This document shows, piece after piece, positions 43,812 through 55,765 of a stretch of DNA of 64,000 nucleotides. Source of the stretch: Zea mays (taxonomy: Eukaryota > Streptophyta > Magnoliopsida > Poales > Poaceae); assembly GCF_902167145.1 (NCBI RefSeq), contig NC_050098.1:34652501-34716500 (forward strand), given 5' to 3'. The notes below the pieces were generated by a model. The model was not told where the DNA came from. It did not search any database and worked only from the letters and a program-made list of their open reading frames with translations. Made by a program: the position numbers and the translations under genes. Positions within the stretch are counted from its first letter, which is position 1. Every line of letters begins with the position of its first letter.

Positions 43812-44935
43812 TATAGGTGTACATTTGGGCCAGGCTTAATGGGCTGGCACAAAGCACGAAAAAAGCACGGCCCAAGCACGGCATGGCAAGAAATTATTTT
43901 GGGCCGGCCCGACCCGGCCCAATGCATCGGGCCGTGCTTGCCCGACGCCGAGGCCCAAGCCCGGTCCGTTTAAGCAGACCCGAAATGGCCTGTTAACAGG
44001 CACGAAAAGGCCTGAAATGGCTGCCTCCACGGTCTCAGCAGTGGCAGGCCAGCAGCGCACTTATCCACGGGCGGATGGGCCTAAGGTGCGGCCCATTTCC
44101 ATTTAGCTTTAGGTCTTGCCATTGTCGACTTGTCCTGTTGCCCAGAAACCCTAAAACACCGAGCAGGTCTGTGATGGCTTGCCCTGCCCGTAACACCGAG
44201 CAGTTATGGACGACTTGCCCTGCCCTAGCTCCAGGCTCCAGCGCGACCGCGACCGGAGCAGCCCCTGCGTGGAGCCGCCCCTGCGCCCTTGCACCCCTGC
44301 TCGGTGGAGCCGCCCCTGCTCGGCGAGCGTGACCGGAGCCGCTCCTGCTCGGCGGATGTGCCCCTGCTCGGCGAGCGCGACCGGAGCCGCCCCTGCTCGG
44401 CGGATGCGCCCCTGCTCGGTGAGCGCGACCGGAGCCGCCCCTGCTTGGCGGATGCGCCCCTGCTCGGCGGATGCGCCCCTGCTCGGTGGATGCGCCCCTG
44501 CTCGGCGAGCGCGACCGGAGCCGCCCCTGCTCGGCGGATGCGCCCCTGCTCGGCGAGCGCGACCGGAGCCGCCCCTGCTCGGCGGCGCGCCTGCGCCCTG
44601 CCCTCACGAGCTCCAGCGCGAGACGGCGAGAGTGCGCGACGCGCCCTGCGCGGCCTGCGTCCTGCTCCTGCGCCCTGCGACCCAGCTGTTGGTCTACCTA
44701 GCGCAAATGTGTATTTCGGGCCCAAATGTGTATTTCAGGCCTTCACTATTTTTGGGTCGCCCGTTTAAAGCCCAACACGTTTAGCTGAATACGGGCCGGG
44801 CCATGGGCCGAGGGGTCGGCCCGTGGGCCGGCATGGCATGACCCAAAATTAATATTGGGCGGGCCGGCCCGAAAGTAAACGTGTCGGGCATTTTCGGGCT
44901 TGGGCCGGGCCGGGCGGCCCGAATGTACACCTATA
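43812..44935 (+). mobile_element. Non-autonomous hAT-type transposon, 1124 bp
   Basis: The 8-bp target duplication ACCGAAGG (43804-43811 and 44936-44943) is exact, and Copia-B's other LTR has a single uninterrupted copy. Terminal inverted repeats TATAGGTGTACATTTGGGCC and its mirror (GGCCCGAATGTACACCTATA) match at 19 of 20. The sub-terminal sequence is rich in GGGCC/GGCCC words. There is no transposase reading. The centre is a GC-rich minisatellite. Confidence 0.9.
44294..44588 (+). repeat. GC-rich compound minisatellite inside the hAT element
   Basis: Two related units alternate: a 29-mer (CCCCTGCTCGG-GAGCGCGACCGGAGCCG) and a 19-mer CCCCTGCTCGGCGGATGCG, sharing the first 13 bases. About five long and six short units are visible. 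Several frames stay open for 75-190 codons on both strands purely because of the repeat. I do not call a gene. Confidence 0.88.
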
Positions 44936-45406
44936 ACCGAAGGCAACCCTGGTCTGGCGCACCGGACTGTCCCGTGTGCCACCGGACAGTGTTCGGTGCA
45001 CCACCGGACAATGTCCGGTGCACCAGGGAGAATCGCTCCGAACTTGCCACCTTCGGGTTTCTGGAATTGCCCTCCGCTATAATTCACCGGACTGTCCAGT
45101 GTAGCACCGGACTGTCCGGTGTGCCAAGCGGATTAACGGCTACAACGCCAACGGTCGACTGCAAAAGTGAACAGTGAAGAGTGCCGACTGCGCGCGCAGA
45201 GTCAGAGCAGGCGCCAGAAGGCGCACCGGACAGTGAACAGGACCTGTCCGGTGCACCACCGGACTGTCCGGTGGCCCACATGTTAGAAGCTCCAACGGTC
45301 GAACCCTAATGGTTGGGTGATGTGGCTGACGCACCAGACAGTGTCCGGTGGCGCACCGGACTGTCCGGTGCGCCATACGACAACAACCTTCCCCAACGGC
45401 CACTTT

Positions 45407-45438
45407 GGTGGTTGGGGCTATAAATACCCCCAACCACC
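45407..45438 (+). promoter_or_regulatory. TATA box in a perfect inverted repeat, Copia-B 5' LTR
   Basis: The arms GGTGGTTGGGG and CCCCAACCACC flank CTATAAATAC exactly as in the Copia-1 LTR. This copy would drive the Copia-B transcript. Confidence 0.7.
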
Positions 45439-45994
45439 AATACTTCAAAGCATCCAAGTTTTCAGCCAACACATTCAATACAAGAGCTAGTGCATTCAAT
45501 ACAAGACACAAATAGAGTGAATCAAAATCTCTCCAAGTCCCAATTCCACTCAAAGCAATTAGTGACTAGAAGAGAGAGTTTTGCCATGTTCATTTGAGCT
45601 CTTGCGCTTGGATCGCTTTTCTTCTTCCTCCTTTCTTATTCTCAACTCAATTGTAATCAAAGCAAGAGACACCAAGTTGTGGTGGTCCTTGTAGTGGACT
45701 AAGTGTCCCGTTTGATTGAAGAGAAAAGCTCACTCGGTCTAGGTGACCGTTTGAGAGAGGGAAAGGGTTGAAAGAGACCCGGTCTTTGTGACCACCTCAA
45801 CGGGGAGTAGGTTTGCAAGAACCAAACCTCGGTAAAACAAATCACCGTGTCATCCGCTCTTATTCGCTTGTGATTTGTTTTTGCCCTCTCTTTCGGACTC
45901 GATTATATTTCTAACGCTAACCTCAGCTTGTAGTTGTGCTTAAAGTTTATAAATTTCAGATTTGCCTATTCACCCCCCTCTAGGCGACTTTCAA

Positions 45995-46007
45995 TTGGTA
46001 TCAAAGC
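45995..46007 (+). other. Primer-binding site of Copia-B
   Basis: TTGGTATCAAAGC lies directly after the LTR end. It is one base off the usual initiator tRNA-Met site. Confidence 0.8.
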
Positions 46008-46041
46008 CCGATACTTCATTGGAGCCTAACCGCTCGAAGTG

Positions 46042-47367
46042 ATGTCGGGAGCTCACGCCAAGAAGGAGATGGTGACCGGCAACAAGCCCTCCACAAGTCA
46101 CGGGAAGGCTCCATCGAGAGAGCCCGACAACAAGAATAGGGAGGAATCACCTCCCCGCATCAAGTCGCACCGGAGTGGCGACAAGAAGAAGAAAATGAAG
46201 AAAGTGGTCTACTACGAGACCGATTCTTCGTCACCTTCCACCTCCGAGTCCGACACGCCGTCCTTCACTTCTAAGCGCCATGAGCACAAGAAGTTTAGTA
46301 AGATCCCCTTACGCTATCCTCGCATTTCCAAACGCACTCCTTTACTTTCCGTCCCACTAGGCAAACCACCGGTTTTTGACGGTGAAGATTATTGTATGTG
46401 GAGTGATAAAATGAGGCACCATCTAACCTCACTCCACGCTAGTATTTGGGACATTGTTGAGTTTGGTGCGCAGGAACCATCTGTAGGGGATGAAGGCTAT
46501 GACTCGGACGAGGTAGCCCAAATCCAGCACTTCAACTCCCAAGCCACTACTATACTCCTCGCCTCTCTAAGTCGAGAGGAGTATAATAAAGTGCAAGGGT
46601 TGAAGAGTGCCAAAGAAATTTGGGACGTGCTCAAGACCGCGCACGAAGGAGACGAGGTGACCAAGATCGCCAAGAGGGAAACGATCGAGGGGGAGCTCGG
46701 TAGCTTCATGCTTCATCAAGGGGAGGAGCCACAAGCGATGTACAACTGGCTCAAGCCCTTGGTGAACCAAGTGCGCAACCTTGGGAGCACCAAATGGGAT
46801 GACCATGAAATGGTCAAGGTTATTCTAAGATCACTTGTATTTCTTAATCCTACACAAGTTCAATTAATTTGTGGTGATCCTAAATACAAGCTAATGTCTC
46901 CCGAGGAGGTTATAGGAAAATTTGTGAGCTTTGAATTGATGATCAAAGGCTCCAAGAAAATCATCGAGCAAGGCACCTCCTCCACACCTGAGATGCAACC
47001 CGTCGCATTCAAAGCGATGGAGGAGAAGAAAGAAGAGTCTACATCAAGTAGACTCCCCATCGACGCCTCCAAGCTCGACAACGAGGAGATGGCGCTCATC
47101 ATCAAGAGCTTCCACCAAATCCTCAAGCAAAGGAGGGGGAAGGATTACAAACCCCGCTCCAAGAAGGTTTGCTACAAATGTGGTAAGCCCGGTCATTTTA
47201 TTGCTAAATGTCCTTTATCTAATGATAGTGACAGGGATAACGACAAGAGGGGAAAGAAGAAGGAAAAGAAGAAGTACTACAAGAAGGGCGGCGATGCCCA
47301 TGTTTGTCGGGAGTGGGACTCCGACGAGAGCTCCACCGACTCCTCCTCCGACGAGGACGCCACCAAC
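46042..47367 (+). pseudogene. gag: Copia-B gag, N-terminal part up to the Copia-C insertion
   Basis: The ATG at 46042 opens 442 codons. A charged S/K-rich N-terminus (KKKMKKVVYYETDSSSPS) precedes the gag/UBN2-type domain (about residues 105-300; KPPVFDGEDYCMWSDKMRHH at its start). A CCHC knuckle CYKCGKPGHFIAKC lies at about residue 375, followed by a K-rich and then a D/E/S-rich segment. The reading is cut at 47367 by Copia-C; the stop at 47368-47370 belongs to the inserted LTR. The frame resumes in phase at 54451. Gag would form the particle and bind RNA through the knuckle. Confidence 0.9.
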
Positions 47368-48594
47368 TGAGAGAACCTAGAGGGGGGTTGAATAGGTGAT
47401 CCTGTAAAATTCAACAACTAATAGCCACAAAACTTGGTTAAGTGTTAGTATGGCTAAGTAGCGAGCTCTTGTGAACACAAGTATCACAGAAAAACAATCA
47501 CAAAAGACGCGCGAGTTTATACCGTGGTTCGGCAAGTATAACACTTGCCTACCTCCACGTTGTGGCGTCCCAATGGACGAGGGTTGCACTCAACCCCTTT
47601 CAAGTGATCCAATGATCAACTTGAATACCACGACTTTTCTTTGCTTATCTCTTTTCCCGTTCACGAGGAATCTCCACAAGTTGGAGTCTCTCGCCCTTAC
47701 AATAAAGATTACGGTGAAAGCACAAGAGTAAGGATGGGAAGCAACACACACAAATCCGCAGCAATACACACGCACACAAGCCAAGACTTGAGCTCAAAAT
47801 GAAGCACAACGAGTTCACTACAAGAACGGAGCTCAAATCACTAACACGGTTGATCAAGTGCGCCGAGACGGATTGTGGAAGACTTAGAATGCTCAAAGTA
47901 TGCTTAGATGTCTCCTCCATGCGCCTAGGGGTCCCTTTTATAGCCCCAAGGCAGCTAGGAGCCGTTGGAGATCAACAAGGAAGGCAATTCTTGCCTTTTG
48001 TCGGGTGGCACACTGGACAGTCTGGTGCGCCACCGGACAGCCACTGTTCATGTCCGGTGCGCGATTCCCTTCCTAATCTGGCGCAGCCGACCGTTGCAGA
48101 CTTTTGGCAGTTAGCGCACCGGACAGTCCGGTGCCCCCTACCGACCATTGGAGCGGGCCACGCGTCGCCTGCGGATTTGACGGTCGACCGTTGCGCTGAC
48201 GGCCATTGGCTCACCGGATAGTCCGGTGCACCACCGGACAGTCCGGTGAATTATAGCTGTACGCCACTGAAGTTTTCCCGAGAGTGGCGAGTTCGTCGGA
48301 GCTGGCCTGGCGCACCGGACACTGTCCGGTGCACCACCGGACAATCTGGTGTGCCAAGCCGAGCTGAGTCTTTGCTGCTCACAGACACTCTTTTCCAATC
48401 CTTTTTTTCCTGTTTCTAGCACTTAGGTAACTTCATTAGTACACAATAACAAATGTACTAAGTCTAGAAACATACCTTGTAATATGATTTTCACTTCTTC
48501 ACTCTTTGGCACAAATTTGTACTTAGAGAAAATGTGTTGGGCACTTAATCACCAAAACACTTTAGAAATGGCCCAAGGGCACATTTCCCTTTCA
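47368..48594 (-). repeat. 3' LTR of Copia-C, 1227 bp
   Basis: Minus-strand start TGAAAGGGAAATG and end CTAGGTTCTCTCA. CACCGGAC palindromes lie at about 48008-48354. A minus-strand TATA (GCTATAAAAGGG) lies near 47945-47934, with weaker flanking GGGG/CCCC symmetry. It differs from the Copia-B LTR enough to be a separate subfamily. Confidence 0.9.
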
Positions 48595-49370
48595 ATCTCC
48601 CCCTTTTTGGTGATTTATGCCAACACATCAAAAAGCAACTAAAAGAAGTGCAACATCAATGCGACTGAGAACAAGAATTGTTTTTTATTCAAATTTGGCA
48701 TATTTGGATCATACTTTGCCACCACTTGGTTTGTTTTTGAAATCAAACTCATTTTCCTATCTCTAAGTCAAACACACTTGTTTAGGCATAAAGAGAGATA
48801 TTTCAAGAGTGAAAATGATCAAGATTCAAAAACTCCCCTTTTTCCATAATCATAGATTCTCCCCACAAGAGACCAAATTTTGACAATAAGAGTATTTTGA
48901 CAAATCAAAAGTTCTAGCCCTACTATTTTCAAAATTCTCAAGTGGTAGCTGATCCATTTGCTTTGGCCTTAATTTCTCCCCCTTTGGCATTAAGCACCAA
49001 AACGGGATCACTTTTGGCCCTTTAACCCCATTGCCTCACCAAAATTGTCAATTACGAGCAAAAAAGGCAATAAGAGCATAGATATGAACTTGGAGTGAAT
49101 ACCGGAGTGCAGTGGAAGACTTTGCATGATCCAAGTTCACCTTTCCCTTTCAATTCACCTTTGAGACTACATCAAGTAAACTCAAGCAGAAATGTTAGTC
49201 TCAAAGGGTCAAGTTGTAGCACTTCTCCCCCTAAAAATGTGCATCATTCACACATGGACTTGTGAGGTCCGGGGATCCCTTGCACAACTTGAGCACCATA
49301 AATAAACAATAAATCTCATAAATGCATAAAGTAACTTGATCAAAGGCATAAAACAGATGCATGCTATAAA
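48595..49370 (-). other. Copia-C post-pol non-coding region and PPT
   Basis: The polypurine run (minus-strand AAAAAGGGGGAGAT) abuts the LTR at 48595. Further purine blocks lie near 48850 and 48977. No coding frame. Confidence 0.8.
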
Positions 49371-51147
49371 TCAATCCAAGTTACGCGAATGTAAGACATT
49401 TAGCTCACTACGCAGCCTGCAAAAGGTTTTCTCATCTAAAGGTTTGGTAAAGATATCGGCAAGCTGGTTCTCGGTGCTAATATAGAACACTTCGATATCT
49501 CCCTTTTGCTGGTAGTCTCTCAAAAAGTGATGTCGGATGTCTATGTGCTTAGTGCGACTGTGTTCAACAGGATTATCCGCCATGCGGATTACACTCTCAT
49601 TGTCACATAGGAGTGGGACTTTGCTCAGATTGTAGCCAAAAGTCCCAGAGGGTTTGCCTCATCCAAAGTAGTTGTGCGCAACACTGTCCTGCGGCAACAT
49701 ACTCGGCCTCAGCGGTGGATAGGGCAACGGAAGTTTGTTTCTTTGAACTCCAAGATACCAGAGACCTTCCTAGGAATTGGCACGTCCCTGATGTACTCTT
49801 CCTATCAACCTTGCACCCGGCATAATCGGAGTCTGAATATCCAATCAAGTCAAAGGTAGACCCCTTTGGATACCAGATCCCGAAGCAAGGCGTAGCAACT
49901 AAATATCTAAGGATTCGCTTCATGGCCACAAGGTGACACTCCCTTGGATCGGATTGAAATCTAGCACACATGCATACGCTTAGCATAATATCCGGTCTAC
50001 TAGCACATAAATAAAGCAAAGAACCTATCATAGACCGGTATGCCTTTTGATCAACGGACTTACCTCCTTTGTTGAGGTCAACATGTCCGTCGGTGCCCAT
50101 TGGTGTCTTCGCGGGCTTGGCGTCCTTCATCCCGAACCGCTTGAGCAAGTCTTGCATGTACTTCATTTGGGAGATGAAGGTGTCGTCCTTGAGTTGCTTC
50201 ACTTGGAACCCAAGGAAGTAGTTCAACTTGCCCATCATTGACATCTCAAATTTCTGTGTCATCACCCTGCTAAACTCCTCACAAGACTTTTGGTTAGTAG
50301 AACCAAATATTATGTCATCGACATAAATTTGGCACACAAATAGGTCACCATCACAAGTCTTAGTGAAAAGAGTTGGATCGGCTTTCCCAACCTTGAAGGC
50401 ATTAGCAATTAGGAAATCTTTAAGGCATTCATATCATGCTCTTGGGGCTTGCTTAAGTCCATAGAGCGCCTTAGAGAGCTTACACACATGGTCGGGGTAC
50501 CGTTCATCCTCAAAGCCAGGGGGTTGCTCCACGTACACCTCCTCCTTGATTGGCCCGTTGAGGAAAGCGCTTTTCACATCCATTTGGAACAACCTGAAAG
50601 AGTGGTGAGCGGCATAGGCTAATAGAATGCGAATAGACTCTAGCCTAGCCACAGGAGCGAAAGTCTCCTCGAAATCCAAACCTGCGACTTGGGCATAACC
50701 TTTTGCCACAAGTCGAGCCTTGTTCCTTGTCACCACCCCGTGCTCATCTTGCTTGTTGCGGAACACCCACTTGGTTCCCACAACATTTTGCTTGGGACGT
50801 GGCACCAGGCTCCAAACTTCATTCCTCTTGAAGTTGTTAAGCTCTTCCTGCATGGCCAACACCCAGTCCGGATCTTGCAAGGCCTCTTCTACCCTGAAAG
50901 GCTCAATAGAAGAGACAAACGCGTAATGCTCATAGAAGTTATCTAATCTTGAGCGAGTGGTTACTCCGTTGCTTATATCACCCAAAATCTGGTCGACGGG
51001 ATGATTCCTTTGAATCGTCGCTCGGACTTGAGTTGGAAGGGCCCGTGGTACTTCTTCCTCCATTGCTGGGTCTTCTTGTGCTCCCCCTTGATCACACGCC
51101 TCCTCTTGAGGAACCTGTCCATCATCTTGAGTTGGGGAATTCACCAT
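49371..51147 (-). pseudogene. pol: Copia-C reverse transcriptase and RNase H, broken
   Basis: RT readings: [41 protein letters not shown] and [10 protein letters not shown] (near 50320). RNase H readings: GYSDSDYAGC, STAEAEYVAAGQCCAQLLWM, ADNPVEHSRTKHI and LADIFTKPLDEKTF. An in-frame stop lies at 50434-50436, just after the KQAPRA motif, and a frame change occurs between about 49603 and 49583. The catalytic YVDD is present but the protein cannot be made whole. Confidence 0.9.
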
Positions 51148-52548
51148 CGTTGAGGAAGAGGGTTGATCTTGCTCTTGTTGTTCTTGTGGTCACACATCTC
51201 CAATCGCCATGGTGCGAATTGCGACCGTTGGAACGTCATCTTCATCTTCATCTACATCATCAAGATCAACTTGCTCTCTTGGAGAGCCATTAGTTTCATC
51301 AAATACAACGTTGCTAGAGACTTCAACTAAACCCGATGATTTGTTGAAGACTCTATACGCCTTTGTATTTGAGTCATAACCTAACAAAAACCCTTCTACA
51401 GCTTTGGGAGCAAATTTAGAATTTCTACCTTTCTTTACTAGAATGTAGCATTTACTCCCAAATACACGAAAGTATGAAACGTTGGGTTTGTTACCGGTTA
51501 GAAGTTCATATGAGGTCTTTTTGAGGAGGCGATGAAGGTAGACCCGGTTTATGGTGTGGCAAGCTGTGTTCACAGCTTCCGACCAAAATTGCTCGGGCGT
51601 CTTGAATTCTCCAAGCATTGTCCTCGCCATGTCTATAAGTGTCATGTTCTTCCTTTCCACCACACTGTTTTGTTGTGGTGTGTAGGGAGCAGAGAACTCG
51701 TGCTTGATTCCTTCCTCCTCAAGGTACTCCTCCACTTGTAAGTTCTTGAACTCGGACCCGTTGTCGCCTCTTATCTTTTTCACCTTGAGCTCAAATTCAT
51801 TTTGAGCTCTCCTTAGAAAGCGCTTTAGGGTCCCTTGGGTTTCTGATTTATCCTGCAAAAAGAATACCCAAGTGAAGCGAGAAAAATCATCAACAATAAC
51901 AAGACCATACTTACTTCCCCCGATGCTGAGCTAGGCGATGGGTCCAAAGAGGTCCATATGAAGTAGCTCCAGAGGTCTTGATGTGGTCATCACATTCTTG
52001 TTGTGATGAGCACTTCCCACCTGTTTACCTGCTTGACAAGCTGCACAAGGTTTATCTTTTTCGAAAGATACATTGGTTAGACCTAACACATGTTCTCCCT
52101 TTAGAAGTTTATGAAGGTTCTTCATCCCAACATGTGCTAGACGGCGATGCCACAGCCAGCCCATGCTAGTCTTAGCAACTAAGCATGCATCTAGATCGGC
52201 TTCCTCCTTCAAAAAATAAACTAAATAGAGTTTGCCGTCTAGTACTCCCTTAAAAGCTAATGAACCATCACTCATTCTAAAGACAGACACATCTACATTG
52301 GTAAACCGACAATTATAACCCATATTACATAGTTGACTAACAGACAATAAGTTGTATCCGAGCGATTCAACTAAGAACACATTGGATATGGAATGCTCGG
52401 ATGAAATAGCTATCTTTCCTAGTCCTTTAACCTTGCCTTGGTTCCCATCTCCAAAGATGATCGAATCTTGGGAATCTTTGTTCTTGACATAGGAGGTGAA
52501 CATCTTCTTCTCCCCCGTCATGTGGTTTGTGCATCCGCTGTCGATAAT
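51148..52548 (-). pseudogene. pol: Copia-C protease end and integrase, broken
   Basis: IIDSGCTNHMTGEKKMF (from 52545) is the protease active-site region with D-S-G. The GAG-pre-integrase HHCC finger follows (LWHRRLAHVGMKNLHKLL, then CAACQAGKQ). The integrase core shows MDLFGPIA, DNGSEFKN and VVERKNMTLIDMAR (D, D, E positions). Stops lie at 52549-52551 (just before the protease motif), 51931-51933 (soon after the MDLFGPIA motif) and 51190-51192. Confidence 0.88.
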
Positions 52549-54335
52549 TCAGCTTGAGCCCCCGAATGCATAAACCTGCAAGGCAAAATAGGCTTGGGTT
52601 TTAGGTACCCAACTCTTGTTGGGTCCTACAAGGTTAGTTACAATAGTCTTTGGGACCCAAATGCAAGTCTTGTCTCCTTTGCATTTGGACCTCATCTTTC
52701 TAGCAACCACTTTTTCATTTTTACATGAAAGAACATACGTAGTGTTGCAAGCATGAAAGACAGAGGTAGGTTTATTACACATTTTCCTAGGCCTACCATT
52801 AAAATTGGAACTTGAAGCAATCATGGCATGTGAATCAAAAGCATTATAACTCCTATTATAATGAGAACCTCTAGAAAATTTTCTATCATTATACATGAAA
52901 GCATGATTCTTTTGATTACTACTAGCCATAGGGGCCTTCCCTTTCTCCTTTTTGGGAATGGGAGCCCTTTGGCTTGTTAGGTTCTTGACTTCCTTTCGAA
53001 AGCCAAGTCCATCCTTAATTGAGGGATGTCTACCAATGGTGTAGGCATCCCTAGCAAATTTTAACTTATCAAAGTCATTTTTGCAAGTATTAAGTTGGGC
53101 ATTAAGACTTGCCACTTCACCATTTAATTTTGTAATAGAAGTAAGGTGCTCAACAAATGCATCAACATCAAAATCCTAATACCTATTACAAATGACAACA
53201 TGCTCTACACAAGAACTAGATTTATTAACTACTTCTAGCTTAGCATTTAAATCATCATTAATACTCTTTAAGCTAGACACAGTTTAATGACAAGCAGATA
53301 ATTCCGAAGAAAGCATTTCATTCCTTTTAACCTCTAAAGCAAGAGACTTTTGCACACTTACAACCTTATCATGCTCTTCATATAAAATATCCTCTTGATT
53401 TTCTAAAAGTCTATTCTTTTCATTTAAAGCATCAATCAATTCATTGATTTTATCTACTTTAGTTCTATCTAAACCTTTGAATAAGCTTGTGTAATCTACT
53501 TCATCATCACTAGAGTCATCATCACTTGGAGTAGTATACTTAGGGGTATCTCTAGCGCTTACCTTTTTCTCCTTTGCCATGAGGCAGGTGTGGCGCTCGT
53601 TGGGGAAGAGAGATGACTTGTTGAAGGCCGAGGCGGCGAGTCCTTCGTCGTCGGAGTTGGACGAAGAGCAATCCAAATCCCACTCTTTGCCAAGGTGCGC
53701 CTCGCCCTTCGCCTTCTTGTAGGCCTTCTTCTTTTCCCTCTTCCCGTTCTTTTCTTGTTCCTGGTCATTAGCATTATCGGGACAATTTGCTATGAAATGA
53801 CCAGTCTTACCACATTTAAAACATGAGCGCTTTCCCTTTGCTTTGCTCTTGTTGGGATGCTCTTTGCGTCCTTTTAGCGCAGTCTTGAAGCGCTTGATGA
53901 TGAGGGCCATTTCATCTTCATTTAGCCCGGCAGCCTCAACTTGTGCCACCTTGCTAGGTAGCGCCTCCCTGCTGCTGCTTGTTGCCTTGAGTGCAACGGG
54001 TTGAGGCTCATAGATGGGCATTGGGCCGTTCGATGCATCATCAACATATCTTGCTTCCTTGACCATCATACGCCCGCTCACAAACTTTCCGAGTATCTCC
54101 TCGGGCGTCATCTTTGTGTACCTAGGGTTCTCACGGATTAGGTTCACAAGATGAGGGTCAATGACAGTGAAAGACCTGAGCATAAGTCAGACGATGTCGT
54201 GTTCTGTCCATCTCATGCTTCCATAGCTCCTGATCTTGTTGACCAGGGTCTTGAGCCTATTGTACGTTTGTGTTGGCTCCTCTCCCCTGATCATTGCGAA
54301 CCTTCCCAGCTCGCCTTCCACCAACTCCATCTTGG
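52549..54335 (-). pseudogene. gag: Copia-C gag remnant, N-terminus deleted
   Basis: Begins in mid-domain at the deletion junction (KMELVEGELGRFAMIRGEEP) and continues through LRSFTVIDPHLVNLI and a CCHC knuckle CFKCGKTGHFIANC (near 53810). A K-rich segment and a long E/K/N helical region (about 53290-53500) follow, likely coiled coil. Stops lie near 54184 and at 53284, and others between 53115 and 53284. It corresponds in order to Copia-B gag. Confidence 0.88.
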
Positions 54336-54445
54336 TGATTTTCACTTCTTCACTCTTTGGCACAAATTTGTACTTAGAGAAAATGTGTTGGGCACTTAAT
54401 CACCAAAACACTTTAGAAATGTCACAAGGGCACATTTCCCTTTCA
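54336..54445 (-). repeat. Remnant (110 bp) of the Copia-C 5' LTR
   Basis: Matches 48485-48594 of the 3' LTR with about two differences. It stops at TGATTTTCAC (54336-54345), which also occurs at the matching place in the 3' LTR and in the gag reading KIT, marking the deletion junction. Confidence 0.9.
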
Positions 54446-54450
54446 CCAAC

Positions 54451-55752
54451 ATCGCTGTCAACAAGGGTCTTCTCTTCCCCAACGTCGGCCACAAATGTCG
54501 CATGGCAAAGGACGACAAAAAGAAGGTAAAATCTAGAGCCTCCACTAAATATGCAACATCTAGTGATGAGGATAACTCTAGTGATGATGAGGATAATTTA
54601 CTTGCCCTTTTTGCCAACTTAAACATGCAACAAAAAGAAAAATTGAATGAATTGATTAGTGGTATTCATGAGAAGGATGAACTCTTAGATAGCCAAGAGG
54701 ACTTCCTTATTAAAGAAAATAAGAAGCATGTTAAAGTTAAAAATGCCTATGCTCAAGAAGTAGAAAAATGTGAAAAATTAAGTAGTGAGCTTAGCACTTG
54801 CCATGACACTATTTCCAACCTTAGATGTGAAAATGCTAAATTAATTACTATGGTTGAGAAATTAGATGTTTGTGATGATTCGATTGTTAATCTTAGAAAT
54901 GATAATGCTAGTTTAATTACTAAGATTGACAAGTTGAATGCATCTCTCTCTAGCCTTAAAATTGAGAATGAAAAATTGATTGCTAAATCTAAAGATTTAA
55001 ATGTTTGCAATGATGTTATTTCCAATCTTAGAAATGAAAATGTTTTGTTACATGCTAAGATTTATGAATTAAATGTTTGCAAACCCTCTACATCTACCAT
55101 TGAGCATGTTACTATTTGTACTAGATGTAGAGATATTAATGTTGATGCTATTCATGATCACCTAGCCTTAATTAAACAACAAAATGATCACATAGCTCAA
55201 ATTAGTGCTAAGATTAATGAGCATGACTTAGAAAATGAAAAATTTAAATTTGCTAGAAGCATGCTCTATAGTGGGAGACTCCCCGGCATTAAGGATGGCA
55301 TTGGCTTCCAAAAGGGAGACAATGTCAAGCTTAATGCCCCCAAGAAATTGTCCAACTTTGTTAAGGGCAAGGCTCCCATGGTTTAGGATAACGAGGGTTA
55401 CATTTTATATCATGCCGGTTATCACGAACACAAAATTAGGAGAATTCATTCTAAGAAGTCTCACTCTGGCTCTCATCATGCTTTTATGTATAAGAGTGAG
55501 GCATCTAGTTCTAGGCAATCCATTCATGTTAAATTGCCTAAAAAGAAAACTCCTATTGCATCAATTGAACCTAATATTTCATTTAAAACTTTTGATGCAT
55601 CATATGTTTTAACTAACAAATCAGGCAAAGTAGTTGCCAAATATGTTGGGGCCAAACACAAGGGCTCAAAGACTTGTGTTTGGGTACCCAAGGTGCTTGT
55701 TTCTAATGTGAAAGGACCCAAGACCATTTGGGTACCTAAGAACAAGGCCTAA
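54451..55752 (+). pseudogene. gag: Copia-B gag continuation: acidic and coiled-coil region
   Basis: In phase with 46042-47367 across the Copia-C insertion. After an acidic S/D/E stretch, a repeated pattern LRNxNxxLxxKIxxLN (about 54800-55080) predicts a long coiled coil. A GIKDGIGFQKG segment and a K-rich part follow. Stops are at 55384-55386 and 55750-55752. The second is followed by a one-base length difference relative to Copia-C that moves the frame by +1. Confidence 0.85.
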
Positions 55753-55765
55753 ATTTGTTTTGTAG

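Larger units (their letters stand above)
43630..45993 (+). repeat. 5' LTR of Copia-B, interrupted by a hAT element
   Basis: TGAAAGGG...GCGACTTTCA, about 1230 bp without the insertion. It holds about nine CACCGGAC/GTCCGGTG palindromes (about 44959-45375) and a TATA in an inverted repeat. Pairs with 59830-61010. Confidence 0.92.
47368..54445 (-). mobile_element. Copia-C: Ty1/copia retrotransposon nested in Copia-B gag, 5' LTR mostly deleted
   Basis: Minus-strand element with target duplication CCAAC at 47363-47367 and 54446-54450. The 3' LTR is full (47368-48594), but only 110 bp of the 5' LTR remain (54336-54445), joined straight to gag. It lacks the promoter, PBS and gag start. The gag-pol frame stays in one phase from about 54335 to 49603 with several stops, then shifts once. 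Confidence 0.92.

Noticed and set aside
44035..44784. Overlapping open frames of 159-192 codons on both strands
   Set aside because: They are produced by the GC-rich minisatellite inside a hAT element; the same repeat is open in several frames and gives low-complexity peptides.
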